Shown here: piece by piece, positions 47,701 through 54,279 of the stretch
Numbering within the stretch: position 1 is the stretch's first letter
Layout: each line of letters starts with the position of its first letter
Origin: Bacteroidota bacterium
GTDB lineage: Bacteria; Bacteroidota; Bacteroidia; NS11-12g; UBA955
Assembly (NCBI GenBank): GCA_963169345.1
Contig: CAUJCT010000056.1
Location: forward strand, 1 to 64,000
DNA: 64,000 nucleotides
Reading direction: 5' to 3'
Program-made: the position numbers and the translations under genes
Notes under the pieces: generated by a model
The model's input: the letters and a program-made list of their open reading frames with translations, nothing else
What the model was told of the DNA's origin: nothing
Databases searched by the model: none

Positions 47701-48960
47701 CACTGTTACCGTCAAACCGGATTGTTCAGGAATAGTCAGTCGATACCAGTTTGCCATGTTATATCTGTATCCATACAGATTGACCCCAGTAGATGGATTG
47801 GCGCTGCCACAATTGTTATATGACATTTTTGAACGACATGAAAATCCATCATTGTAGGATGCATACCCTAAAAATGTACCAAAATTGTACGAACTGGCCG
47901 TTAATGGTTTGTAATTGTTTGTTATATCATAAGCTGAAGTGGCATCTGTCAGAGTAAGCCTGACAACTCTTTGCTCATCCTTGTGAAACAATAACTGTAT
48001 GGTATAAGTGGCACCCGAATCAAAATAACAATCCTTATAAATGCTCATGGCCCCATAATACGAATAACATCGGTTTCCTGAACTAAAATCTGTAAATCCG
48101 GAATCCATCAATGTTAAATTGCCATTGTTTCTGCAATCACCTTTATAAATTCGATAAGCCATTGTATCCGAACCGGATAAATAATAACTGACCCCTTCTA
48201 TCGAAATACGGGCAGCATCCGAATTATCAAAAGCCTTAAAAACGAACCATGCACTCTGAGTAAATCTATTAAAATGATTAGACCCTAAAGCATAAAAATA
48301 TTCAGAACTATCCTGTATGGTATAGCACCCCAGTTCAAAATCTTTATAGGTCGATTTGTATCCAGGATAACCAATAATATTATTACTAAATAAAAAGGCA
48401 CTGTCTTTTGCATCGTATTTGGCATCGCTGACACCTAAATTCTGATAAGGGTAAGATGTAGTAATTTCAAGGTAAATTTTACCCATTGCCCTGGCTTTGG
48501 CACTCACCTGTACCAAATACCAGCCTGGCTCCATGCATGGGTGAAATGAACTTCCGAACTGATTAAGTGTTGTAATTTTTGCAGCAGTTGCAGCTGATGA
48601 ACCCGGTAAGCAGGAATTGCTGAAAAAAGTTGTGAATCCACAATCTCTTACACCAATAAAATTGGCATTTTGCTTAAGCTCTATATTAACGCCTCTTCTT
48701 GCAGGTAAATAAAACTTGAACCAGATGGTTTTTTTGTCGTTACCAGCAGAAATCAAACTGCTATGAAAAAATTCACTGATTTGTATATCAGCACTATCGA
48801 TATTGATAGAATCTGATAAAAAAGAACCAAGCTCAAAGTTGCCTTTGCCTAAAGTTACAGATAAAGCTTTGTGACAAGAGTCATTTACTGGTTTTACAGC
48901 AAAACCTGAATGAGGTATTGCCAAAAACACTATTAACCAAATTAACAGTTTCTTTGCCAT
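35728..48960 (-). CDS. Giant T9SS-secreted repeat protein with CHU_C domain
   Basis: About 4,410 residues, starting at the ATG at 48960 (a TTG six bases earlier is also in frame). Signal peptide 'KKLLIWLIVFLAIPHSGFA'. Residues about 25-1700: a chain of beta-sandwich units, each ending in motifs such as 'CMEPGWYLVQV', 'CVEPGEYTLVSYF', 'LQPGWYTIMVS', like pre-peptidase C-terminal domains. A PKD-like domain near 1720-1800 ('YLWDFGYNK'), a LamG/lectin-like domain near 2070-2230, then 19 near-identical 77-residue repeats (about 2467-3930), three or four diverged copies, a PKD near 4240-4315 ('WNWNFGDNDSS') and a C-terminal CHU_C/type B sorting domain ('IPSVFSPNDDGHNDVF', 'IFNRWGEKLLD', 'DGVYLYLVQIKD'). 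It is exported through the type IX system to the surface and is probably an adhesin. Confidence 0.92.
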   Translation of the reverse strand: MAKKLLIWLIVFLAIPHSGFAVKPVNDSCHKALSVTLGKGNFELGSFLSDSINIDSADIQISEFFHSSLISAGNDKKTIWFKFYLPARRGVNIELKQNANFIGVRDCGFTTFFSNSCLPGSSAATAAKITTLNQFGSSFHPCMEPGWYLVQVSAKARAMGKIYLEITTSYPYQNLGVSDAKYDAKDSAFLFSNNIIGYPGYKSTYKDFELGCYTIQDSSEYFYALGSNHFNRFTQSAWFVFKAFDNSDAARISIEGVSYYLSGSDTMAYRIYKGDCRNNGNLTLMDSGFTDFSSGNRCYSYYGAMSIYKDCYFDSGATYTIQLLFHKDEQRVVRLTLTDATSAYDITNNYKPLTASSYNFGTFLGYASYNDGFSCRSKMSYNNCGSANPSTGVNLYGYRYNMANWYRLTIPEQSGLTVTVAYPGNGNSQLYTEYGFRIFKDTATGNCNDVSSSSLVFTGKGYYGNTFMCLDKGEYLIQVLGIDSVYKVNSGCYGNAHLGRDYILQLNRFKLPTVSRFSLYGKKWADTVNVKADTLSPLTNNQYLVMGKDTVTCMNTIMPESYCDTNFKKAMYRVFKVGDGNKDGVQDSGAIYITNLRTKYTGVYVTDHRLYKGNALKLRDNKMYSSYPDTLKNLRPYTNCFGKTTSSASYCVEPGEYTLVSYFDQNSISDEEQPAMYYYSPKTKFSTYARAENLGKFGNTGTYYGQLDTFTCRENPDTIDGVFCGKRNTYHVFYMDSVAVATIGIDYYSHVYGGATWSLFTGDIRNGKSSLRKYNNSGDWTCSNQSYSRSTTDCKPLQPGWYTIMVSNNYNLGFDSSRRGDHTYRLYYQNIFPHRINLSFRKINVILPKYNSPAKAANVDSLVNANKPLSYAANYSSVKSLPQRMAKFVLPTEYFQCDFDTPFIDFPKSKICYNIATNVVYYTFKVSKPSWTFIQSNVSGANNYKVQLYKANIRKNPKVIDSISPIQNCNYYPHLLEYCSLQPGEYTLVYFINRTYQYSTTITPTIFMDSVMKSRFDFAKNAYDFGAIPGDSAWHNGKIGDVNPIDSLLPASQDVLSCRTGAWPSDPTYSVCYAYYNPYVYRYIDSAGSLNPYDSSYYKIGNQNYSMAYYGPRRNIWYTFTHQGPGKLNFKLNTLSQNFNSVTTHLRYSVYVSNVDGNIPYDSLRKNGGVDSTLADGLTYLTRDDISGYCYYPSALTATIDIPICDNNPRRRYYVLVEVNNYYGDMPFNFNHHVSLSVKYDTTKAKVIPTFSNHYSNASRFPQKTVSNLLYNPTGLYGSTGWINNAYVLNTTASAPTINAYSFMMYGYYTSNPYIQQDIDLKNYEQAVKAGNAKLKLGGNYMSNVTLSGTNGVDFRVLFYDSTGNLISTSSTGAANVTANQWYVLGTTFNVPSNTRKISYRVYVPNPSSYPIVYLNDLMLEIQQNNVNVQKNNTLVAGQIYVGERNYMGDANVDAADYKYYGYNCGKSVWYKIKVDTSGYLFANALLTYNSGYFPGFSSYGVNGLRLFRETIPGDSINGLSLVTMSQTSSSKFGYTSYACVQPGWYYLYFNPTCHGYTQTCLDYLQPVMYLDYHRGDYCSNALDIEIDTLEKVTTTGLVHCKTIGTDYGEDGSDMGCLFGPKGYKSTWFKVDFKGNDKVDLEFKLVENTSVKPAEIRYRTYYGNCQNLTAAPCNTNSQTTFTIDCIKKGTYYVQVITPESATGTIDLSVEAKKNTDSTCVPVDIFQPNAAFYYNVACPENSIEFINTSSRGDSITYLWDFGYNKMTSASLNPSFTYPSADIAKTYKVKLLVFANARKTKDSMELYVTVPYSPKLEVKNSDTMLCEGQSVWLKAVYSHSSGYWNTGSFADSIKVNRTGIYTYRMRDRPNLLRNANAEQNLTSNGWTAQTGTWYQGSSVAYDSTYFFYSAITSGEAELFQIVNIAKDSVEIDSGIAKIGFTGWYKTRIEDISDQIAYAVEYYDKNNNLLATFNSGYINNLNVWEKFTHNRSVPRYTRKVKVRLFVLNRGSNTSTDAYFDNLTLKLRSACDYKDSVYVQVNPIPKLSLGQDTSFCHNDSLTLRPTISYTNPFIVYEPMDGTTSFTGKLISSASYIPSLKYSLLTKEISSEFGAIDYTLTNLKITDSFDISAEFDIINNDGYEGTWSAMYLFNSQEPSNYNFYTSGGYSIFYDEYLNTNRIQLYWGGSQLKVINLNTRLSNSGWRSLRVRYNNKRFEFYLDNKLIDTYFDNVTRTAPGNHAGVLSSNYSYQNIHKVRNFYITRSKTHSIITPPSQRTYTYVWNDNSTSSFKKINSSGSYFVRAKDKYGCLSNFDTIAVNRIKTYDSLLLPIYRVCALLDTFRIQAIVKKGFFYGNSAVDSSGLVKVKNAGLGSNFVFRQARDSFNCIYKDTTNFFVDSIPDIQITTIQNLCKNSAPVQLKVNYKDGYFYGGPYVDSLGTLDPSKCNIGVNKVYFRTNGLYCVGFDSISVVIDSIPSAKIAPAGPFCKNAGMKTIQHASNAGGTYSGGSYVNSSGSFNPLTAGVGTHKVYYTFTDSRSCTNTDSIIVRVDSIPSAKITPAGPFCKNAGLKTIQHASNSGGTYSGGSYINSSGSFNPLTAGVGTHKVYYTFTDSRSCTNTDSITVRVDSIPSAKIAAAGPFCKNAGLKTIQHASNSGGTYSGGSYITSSGSFNPANASIGNNKIYYTFTDSRSCTNTDSITIRVDSIPSAKIAAVGPFCKNAGLKTIQHASNAGGTYSGGAYINSSGSFNPLTAGVGTHKVYYTFTDSRSCTNTDSITIRVDSIPSAKIAPAGPFCKNAGMKMIQHASNAGGTYSGGSYINSGGSFNPLTAGVGTHKVYYTFTDSRSCTNTDSITVRVDSIPSAKIAAAGPFCKNAGLKTIQHASNSGGTYSGGSYITSSGSFNPANASIGNNKIYYTFTDSRSCTNTDSITVRVDSIPSAKIAASGPFCKNAGLKTIQHASNSGGTYSGGSYITSSGSFNPLTAGVGTHKVYYTFTDSRSCTNTDSIIVRVDSIPSAKITPAGPFCKNAGLKTIQHASNSGGTYSGGSYINSSGSFNPLTAGVGIHKVYYTFTDSRSCTNTDSITVRVDSIPSAKIAPAGPFCKNAGLKTIQHASNAGGTYSGGSYINSGGSFNPANASIGNNKIYYTFTDSRSCTNTDSITIRVDSIPSAKIAAAGPFCKNAGLKTIQHASNSGGTYSGGSYINSSGSFNPLTAGVGTHKVYYTFTDSRSCTNTDSITVRVDSIPSAKIAPSGPFCMNAGLKTIQHASNSGGTYSGGSYINSSGSFNPLTAGVGTHKVYYTFTDSRSCTNTDSITVRVDSIPSAKIAPSGPFCKNAGLKTIQHASNAGGTYSGGSYITSSGSFNPSIASIGNNKIYYTFTDSRSCTNTDSITVRVDSIPSAKIAAAGPFCKNAGLKTIQHASNSGGTYSGGSYINSGGSFNPLTAGVGTHKVYYTFTDSRSCTNTDSITIRVDSIPSAKIAAAGPFCKNAGLKTIQHASNAGGTYSGGTYINSSGSFNPLTAGVGTHKVYYTFTDSRSCTNTDSITVRVDSIPSAKIAAAGPFCKNAGLKTIQHASNSGGTYSGGSYINSSGSFNPLTAGVGTHKVYYTFTDSRSCSNTDSITVRVDSIPSAKIAPAGPFCKNAGLKTIQHASNSGGIYSGGSYINSSGSFNPLTAGVGTHKVYYTFTDSRSCTNTDSITIRVDSIPSAKIAPAGPFCKNAGLKTIQHASNSGGTYSGGSYINSGGSFNPLTAGVGTHKVYYTFTDSRSCTNTDSITVRVDSIPSAKIAAAGPFCKNAGLKTIQHASNAGGTYSGGSYITSSGSFNPANASIGNNKIYYTFTDSRSCTNTDSITIRVDSIPSAKIAPAGPFCKNAGLKTIQHASNSGGTYSGGSYINSSGSFNPLTAGVGTHKVYYTFTDSRSCTNTDSITIRVDSIPSAKIAAAGPFCKNAGIQLLQHNSYPGGTYSGGVYVTGSGDFDPATANIGLSTVYYDYTNSLGCSNRDSVKIRVFDLPDASIKSAGPFCENISAQQLSALINTGGKFIEQTYVDSNGLFYPSIAKVGAHKVKYKYTDANLCSNIDSITISVLKKPDAQILPLGPFCQNASAAKINVAENGGTFKSEAYISLNGDFMPDKANIGSNRIIYSIVNSNNCAEADTVFVTVNKAPNNTITLQPENGCSPLKVIFSTEIEDKIEWEINSVKYSNPKDSVILLSGLYEVKLRVENSFFCVQNLKDTITVYQPPVADFDFSPDKLYMSDPSAQFIDRSKGNIVKWNWNFGDNDSSALTDPIHNYKQPGSYKIVLFVKDNNNCTDSSSGLLNVLDLFVYHIPSVFSPNDDGHNDVFAIEGLGIVWINCQIFNRWGEKLLDVKNFTSWDGMYQGEMVQDGVYLYLVQIKDNKGRIHYIKGEVTVLR
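37171..41559 (-). repeat. Nineteen 231-bp tandem repeats inside the giant gene
   Basis: Unit of 231 bp (77 residues), reading 'SIPSAKIAPAGPFCKNAGLK' onward, with paired cysteines ('GPFCKNAG' and 'SRSCTNTD'). Nineteen near-identical units; diverged units continue on both sides (one before, three after). Two versions of the middle exist: 'FNPLTAGVGTHK' (A) and 'FNPANASIGNNK' (B). In protein order B is at units 3, 6, 9, 12 and 18. Boundaries are approximate to a few bases. Confidence 0.9.
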
Positions 48961-49284
48961 AATCAATTTACAAAATTGTCAGCCGGAAATCGAACCTGGT
49001 AAGTGTGTTTCATAGTTCTAACACCATCCTGACAAAGGAGATCTATATTTTTTTTGCAACAGCAAGATTAGTTAATAATTGTTAATCATCAAATTGTTTT
49101 CATTAAATTTCTGTTATTTCTAAGCAGGTAAATTGCACATGTCCCTGATTTACTGAACTTTATTGAAAATGCTGTTTGGATGGTTGAAACAGTGCTTTTT
49201 GCTTTTAAACGGTAAAATAAAACAACCTGTCAGGTTGCAATATTTGAATGCAATATGCTTATTTACAAATACTTAGATGCTTAA

Positions 49285-49312
49285 AATTGAACCTGACAGG
49301 TTCAATTTTTTG
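49285..49312 (+). repeat. 23-bp palindrome with AACCTGACAGGTT core and T-run
   Basis: Perfect inverted repeat with a single central base: arms AATTGAACCTG / CAGGTTCAATT around A (49285-49307), then TTTTT. A shorter copy of the core (AACCTGTCAGGTT) is at 49224-49236. It could act as a rightward terminator; the core also looks like a dispersed intergenic repeat of this phylum. Confidence 0.6.
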
Positions 49313-49326
49313 GTTCTAACTCATCA

Positions 49327-49358
49327 AAAAAAAATCCCAAACTTCTCAGCCGGGATTT
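49327..49358 (-). terminator. Terminator of ftsZ and the dcw cluster
   Basis: Read leftward: AAATCCC, 13-base loop, GGGATTT, then a T-run (A-run at 49327-49334 on the plus strand). It lies 26 bases after the ftsZ stop. Confidence 0.8.
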
Positions 49359-49383
49359 CCTTTATCTAATTATTTAAATCTGG

Positions 49384-50736
49384 TTAATCTACATTGTCAT
49401 GTAAGTACTTATTGCCGTTGTCTTTGAAGCGTATGCCCTTATTGTCTTTGTCCTCTTCAAGAGATATCTTTGAAATCTCAACACCCGGCTGAGGCTCATC
49501 GAACACTACATTGTGTCTTTTGTATGCAGGAACATCCAAATCATTTAAACCAACTTTTGTTTTATGTTCGTTAACTGGAACTTGAGGTTTTCGGCCTGAA
49601 AAAACATATTCCTCAAATGTTTGTTGTACCTGAGGTTTTATTGGCTCAGCAGGCGTTTCTTCCAAACTCAGTTTAATTGGTTCAAGACTTTCGAAATCTA
49701 TTTCAATAACGCCTTCTTCCTCCTGAATGGTTGGTTTTTCCTCAACAATTGCAGCTTGAACTTGTTTCAAGCCTAAGTCGAACCCTGTTGCTACCACAGT
49801 AATTGCCAATTCTTTATCTAAAGCCTCATTATAAGTTAGACCATGTTTCAAATTCGCATTTAGTCCCGCTTCATTCTGGAAGTAAGTCAGAATAGCATCA
49901 ATTTCATTGGCATAAGGTTCCTCTTTACCAAATGAAATATTGAGCAAAATATGTTGAGCACCTTCAATGCTGTTTTCATCCAGCAAAGGAGATTCCAAAG
50001 CCAGTTTTGAAGCTGTCAAAGCTCTATCATCACCGATAGCCACACCAGTTCCCATTATGGCTCTGCCGCTGCCTTCAAGAGCTGTTTTAACATCCCTGAA
50101 ATCGACGTTTAAGAAACCATCCACTGTGATAATTTCGGCGATACCTTTAGCTGCAGTAAAGAGAACATCATCAGCTTTACCTAATGCTTCTCTGATACGA
50201 AGATTAGAAAACATCTGTAAAATGCGTTCATTGCTAATAACAAGCATTGCATCCACATGAGGTTTTAAATCTTCAATACCTTTTTCTGCTTTATTTGCTT
50301 TAGCCGGACCTTCATTTTTGAATGGTCTGGTTACAATACCAACTGTTAAAATACCCATCTGTTTAGCCTTCTGAGCTATAACAGGAGCAGCACCGGTACC
50401 GGTACCACCACCCATTCCTGCAGTGATGAACAGCATTTTGGTATTGTGCTTTAAAGCCTCTTCTATCTGACTGATACTTTCCTGCGCACAACGCTTACCG
50501 AATTCTGGGTCACCACCGGCACCCAGACCTTCGGTAAGGTTGCTACCCAATTGTATCTTATTAGGCACAGGACTTCTTTCCAAGTGCTGTGCATCGGTAT
50601 TACATAGATAAAAATCTACCCCAACTATGCCTTTCTGGAACATGTAGTTGACCGCGTTGCTTCCGCCGCCTCCTACACCCATCACTTTGATGATGGAGGA
50701 TTGTTCCCTGGGTAATTCCACTTTAAAATAATTCAT
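49384..50736 (-). CDS. ftsZ: Cell division GTPase FtsZ
   Basis: 450 residues. GTP-binding 'VGGGGSNAVNYM' near residue 22, the tubulin signature 'GMGGGTGTGAAPVIA' near 110, and synergy-loop region residues are present. Forms the division ring. After the globular domain (to about 320) comes a 90-residue acidic linker, a FtsA-binding-like motif 'DLDVPAYKRHNV', and then about 40 more residues ending 'NKYLHDNVD'. In most bacteria the PAY/PAF motif is at the very end; the extra tail is, as I recall, normal for Bacteroidota. Last gene of the cluster, 20 bases after ftsA. Confidence 0.98.
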   Translation of the reverse strand: MNYFKVELPREQSSIIKVMGVGGGGSNAVNYMFQKGIVGVDFYLCNTDAQHLERSPVPNKIQLGSNLTEGLGAGGDPEFGKRCAQESISQIEEALKHNTKMLFITAGMGGGTGTGAAPVIAQKAKQMGILTVGIVTRPFKNEGPAKANKAEKGIEDLKPHVDAMLVISNERILQMFSNLRIREALGKADDVLFTAAKGIAEIITVDGFLNVDFRDVKTALEGSGRAIMGTGVAIGDDRALTASKLALESPLLDENSIEGAQHILLNISFGKEEPYANEIDAILTYFQNEAGLNANLKHGLTYNEALDKELAITVVATGFDLGLKQVQAAIVEEKPTIQEEEGVIEIDFESLEPIKLSLEETPAEPIKPQVQQTFEEYVFSGRKPQVPVNEHKTKVGLNDLDVPAYKRHNVVFDEPQPGVEISKISLEEDKDNKGIRFKDNGNKYLHDNVD

Positions 50737-50756
50737 AACTTGTTTTTTTGGAATAG

Positions 50757-52052
50757 TTATTTGAAGTCATCCATTGCCTGGTCATCGTCAATCCAGCGTT
50801 TAAAGCTGCCGAAAAACCCTTTTATAAATCCACTTCCTTCTTCACTTTGAACCTTTTCCTTTTTCACTTGCTTATAGCTGTTGTTGTCTGTCTGAGACGG
50901 AGCCATATCCTCAAATCCTTTTAACACTAATCCGATACAAGTTGCGTACATTGGACTTCTAACTTCATCTACCAAACCTTTTCCCAAATGCGGATCAGGC
51001 ATTCCTATTTTAACTTCACAGCCCAAAATGTACTCTACCAGATTGCCTAAATCCTTCAATTGCGCTCCCCCTCCTGTCAATACAACACCAAGATTCAACT
51101 TATCTGCATATCCTGATAATTTAATTTCATCATACACCATCATCACAATCTCTTTCATACGGGCGTGAATCACGTGTGCCAGATTGCGCTCCATTATCTG
51201 TTTGGCTTTTCTGTCACCAATTCCCGGAACAGTGATCATCACATTGCTTCTGGTACCTTCGACGATTGCATGACCATATTTTGTTTTGATGAGCTCGGCT
51301 TGCTTAGGCAAAATACCGAATGCTTCTACAATATCCGAAGTGATAACTTCACCGCCAAAAGGAATGACGGCAGTATGTCTTATTTTACCATCATAAAAAA
51401 TGGCAAGATCAGTTGTTCCACCACCGATATCCACTATGGCTATACCTGTCTGCAATTCTTCTTCGGTCAATACCGCGTATGCAGAAGCAATTGGTTCCAC
51501 AATCACATCAGAAGCTGTCAAACCTGCATTTTCAACACACTTAACTATAGTTTTGGCAGCACTTACTCTACCTGTCACGATATGGTATTTGCATTCCAGT
51601 TTTGTACCCGGCATACCCTCAGGTTCTTTGGTTGTAAACCTTGCATCGATTGTATACTCCTGAGGTACTGCATGTAAAATTTTAGAACCTGGTTCTACAG
51701 CAGTTCTGTATTGCTCGCGGTTCATTTCCTGAAGTTCGGTTTTGGTAATTTCTGCTTCAGAATTTTCGCGAATACGCACACCATTTTGCTGGAAACTTTT
51801 GATGTGTTCTCCAGCGATACCTACGTGAACTGCATTGATCTCGACATTAGAAATTTTCGAAGCCTGACTGATAGCCCCTTTTATGGCATCAACAGTTTTA
51901 GCAATATTGGTGACTTCACCACGCATAACACCACCCAGAGAAGGTTGTGAACCTACGCCCAGAATATTGATTTTTCCATTTTCATTTCTCTGACCAACAA
52001 TTGCGCAAACTTTTGTTGTTCCAATATCGAGTCCTACTATGAGTTTTGACAT
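50757..52052 (-). CDS. ftsA: Cell division protein FtsA
   Basis: 431 residues, actin-like ATPase. Phosphate-1 motif 'VGLDIGTTKVCAIVG' at the N-terminus, the 1C subdomain, 'AIVDIGGGTTDLAIFYDG' (phosphate-2) and 'GVVLTGGGAQLKDL' (adenosine motif) are clear. The C-terminus carries 'SGFIKGFFGSFKRWIDDD', a plausible amphipathic membrane-targeting helix. It tethers FtsZ to the membrane. Sits between ftsQ and ftsZ, 15 and 20 bases from them. Confidence 0.97.
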   Translation of the reverse strand: MSKLIVGLDIGTTKVCAIVGQRNENGKINILGVGSQPSLGGVMRGEVTNIAKTVDAIKGAISQASKISNVEINAVHVGIAGEHIKSFQQNGVRIRENSEAEITKTELQEMNREQYRTAVEPGSKILHAVPQEYTIDARFTTKEPEGMPGTKLECKYHIVTGRVSAAKTIVKCVENAGLTASDVIVEPIASAYAVLTEEELQTGIAIVDIGGGTTDLAIFYDGKIRHTAVIPFGGEVITSDIVEAFGILPKQAELIKTKYGHAIVEGTRSNVMITVPGIGDRKAKQIMERNLAHVIHARMKEIVMMVYDEIKLSGYADKLNLGVVLTGGGAQLKDLGNLVEYILGCEVKIGMPDPHLGKGLVDEVRSPMYATCIGLVLKGFEDMAPSQTDNNSYKQVKKEKVQSEEGSGFIKGFFGSFKRWIDDDQAMDDFK

Positions 52053-52067
52053 ATAATTTTTTCTTTT

Positions 52068-52916
52068 TTAATTTGTGTTGGTTGGAGCAGATACTGGCGG
52101 AACAACAGGTGCAGGTGGTACATAATCTCTTCTTTCTGCAACAATTTGCGAATCATACTTCAGATTTATCTTTGAGTATGCATCCCATCCAATCTTGTTT
52201 AAGCCTTGTAAATAGAAGGTTTTCAAACGTTCAAATTTACCTTCCAGATTCTCTGCCGAACCAAATACAATACTATGATTTCCTACCTTAGGAATCAAAA
52301 GAATGTCCATATAATTATCTACATATATCTGTTCAATTTGCGAATGCCAGAACGCATCTTCTGCACAAAAATTTGCAATGGCCAAAAGGTCACGTAACAA
52401 TTGCGACTGCACACCGGTCGAATCTGTTAGTGTTTCCGCGATATTGCCGCTTGCTATCAATACTCTCGGACTGAAGGATATATGCATGGGCATCTTGTAT
52501 CCACTTTTTGCTACATAGTAACTTTGCAGTTGTGAATTAATGATTCGAAGCACCGGACTTCTCTGTATGACCTTGACAATTAATTTTCCGGATAAATCCA
52601 ACGAAACATCTGCACTTTCTATGAATGGATAGGATTCCAAACTTCTTTCCATTTCGTCTATATTGATTGATTCCCGTGATTCACCAATCAAGTTTCTTTC
52701 CACATCTTCCCCTTTTAGTATTTCTATTACTTTCAAACTATCAAGAAATGACAGCAACTCTCTGGGCTCGATTGAAATATCAACTCCTGATACTCTCAAC
52801 TGATTTTCCTTGCCATTTATCGCCAACAACGCACCCGTCAGGAACACCCCTATGATGACCCACAAAGCTATATTCCACTTTTTGTTGTACTTAAGAAACT
52901 CTATCAGCTTTCTCAT
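52068..52916 (-). CDS. ftsQ: Cell division protein FtsQ/DivIB
   Basis: 282 residues: short cytoplasmic N-terminus, one membrane helix ('WNIALWVIIGVFLTGALLAI', 14-33), then a periplasmic part with a weak POTRA-like segment ('ESYPFIESADVSLDLSGKLI') and 'VKVIQRSPVLRIIN'. The tail is Pro-rich ('PPAPVVPPVSAPTNTN'). Sequence similarity is low, as usual for FtsQ, but position between murC and ftsA and topology support it. The start overlaps the murC end by 26 bases. Confidence 0.88.
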   Translation of the reverse strand: MRKLIEFLKYNKKWNIALWVIIGVFLTGALLAINGKENQLRVSGVDISIEPRELLSFLDSLKVIEILKGEDVERNLIGESRESINIDEMERSLESYPFIESADVSLDLSGKLIVKVIQRSPVLRIINSQLQSYYVAKSGYKMPMHISFSPRVLIASGNIAETLTDSTGVQSQLLRDLLAIANFCAEDAFWHSQIEQIYVDNYMDILLIPKVGNHSIVFGSAENLEGKFERLKTFYLQGLNKIGWDAYSKINLKYDSQIVAERRDYVPPAPVVPPVSAPTNTN

Positions 52917-54279
52917 AAATGGTTCGTATAGGTTTCACCAGTTGATCGATGTTACCTGCCCCTAAAATCAACAATAACCTTTCAGGAGTTTCTTCCAGTT
53001 TTCTCAATATATTTTCTTTAGATATCAACAAAGGATTTCTTTCCATCTTCAAAGCGAGAAACTCCGCATTAATTCCTTCTATTGGTAACTCCCTTGCAGG
53101 ATAAATATCCATCAGCCAGCATTCATCCAGTAAATCGAGTGACTTTGCGAATTCATCTGCAAAATCACGCGTCCTGCTGTATAAATGTGGTTGAAATATG
53201 CCGGTCATTTTTGTATTGGGATACAACTCTCTGACGGATGTTATAAATGCTTTCAACTCTGTTGGATGATGCGCATAATCGTCGATAACAACATACTCTG
53301 AACTGTTATAGACATATTCAAACCTGCGCTTCACACCGCTAAAGGTTGCACATGCTGCAATAATAAATTTGACAGGTAAACTAAGATGCAAACTGACCGT
53401 TATTGCTGCAGTTGCATTCTCGACATTGTGAAATCCCGGCAAAGCATTCCGTACTTCAATTGCGTAATCCTTATGTCTGTAATTAAAACAAAACTGATGA
53501 TTATTTATTTTAACATCCGAGTACCTTGCTCCTGCCTCTGCTGTTTTGCCATAAGTCACTAACTGCTGCTCTGTATTTAAATCCAGCAAATCATTTATTA
53601 CAGCTAAACCACCTGACTTTATTCTGTCAACAAACTCTTGAAATGAACGTTTAACTTCGTCTGGCTCTCCATAAATATCCAAATGGTCGGCATCTGTTGA
53701 AGTGACTATAGCAATATCAGGACTGAGATGCAAAAATGATCTGTCAAATTCATCCGCCTCAACTACCATAATCTGCTTTTCAAACAAAGCAATCCCATCG
53801 GTTTTATGAAAATAATTACTATTAAAGTTGGTGCTTACACCGCCTAAGAATGCTGTAAAATTAATCCCGCACTCGTTAAGCAAATGTGCAATCATGGTGC
53901 TTGTAGTTGTTTTACCATGCGTTCCGGCAACCGCAATAGTATAGGCATTCGACGATATCATACCCAGGACTTCTGCTCGCTTGAATAATCTTATCTCATG
54001 ATCTATAAAGTACCTGAATTCTATATTGTCTTTTGGTATTGCCGGTGTGTATATAACAAGACTTCTGTGACCATTCTTTACATTATCAGGAATGGCATCC
54101 AGACTTTCGAAATAGTGAATATTAAATCCCTCTTCCTCCAGCTGAATGGTAAAATCGTTTCTGGTTTTATCGTATCCGTGTACTTCAATTCCAATAGCTT
54201 TGAAGTATCTGGCAATAGCACTCATACCTATGCCTCCGATACCCAGAAAATAAGCGGTTTTGATGTCTTTGATATTCAT
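52891..54279 (-). CDS. murC: UDP-N-acetylmuramate--L-alanine ligase MurC
   Basis: 462 residues. Nucleotide-binding 'GIGGIGMSAIARYF' at the N-terminus, ATP-binding 'VAGTHGKTTTSTMIAHLL' near residue 120, 'EADEFDRSFLHLSPD' and 'DDYAHHPTELKA' in the ligase domains. Adds the first L-alanine of the stem peptide. The start shares ATGA with the murG stop, showing translational coupling. Confidence 0.97.
   Translation of the reverse strand: MNIKDIKTAYFLGIGGIGMSAIARYFKAIGIEVHGYDKTRNDFTIQLEEEGFNIHYFESLDAIPDNVKNGHRSLVIYTPAIPKDNIEFRYFIDHEIRLFKRAEVLGMISSNAYTIAVAGTHGKTTTSTMIAHLLNECGINFTAFLGGVSTNFNSNYFHKTDGIALFEKQIMVVEADEFDRSFLHLSPDIAIVTSTDADHLDIYGEPDEVKRSFQEFVDRIKSGGLAVINDLLDLNTEQQLVTYGKTAEAGARYSDVKINNHQFCFNYRHKDYAIEVRNALPGFHNVENATAAITVSLHLSLPVKFIIAACATFSGVKRRFEYVYNSSEYVVIDDYAHHPTELKAFITSVRELYPNTKMTGIFQPHLYSRTRDFADEFAKSLDLLDECWLMDIYPARELPIEGINAEFLALKMERNPLLISKENILRKLEETPERLLLILGAGNIDQLVKPIRTIYEKADRVS

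Larger units (their letters stand above)
48961..49383. other. Intergenic region between ftsZ and the giant gene
   Basis: Over 400 bases without a gene. It contains the ftsZ terminator (49327-49358), a palindrome AACCTGTCAGGTT at 49224-49236 and a longer one at 49285-49307. The promoter of the giant gene must lie in 48970-49200, but no consensus stands out. Confidence 0.6.

Noticed and set aside
51165-51677. 170-residue plus-strand open frame opposite ftsA
   Set aside because: Antisense shadow of a well-conserved gene with no recognisable domain of its own.
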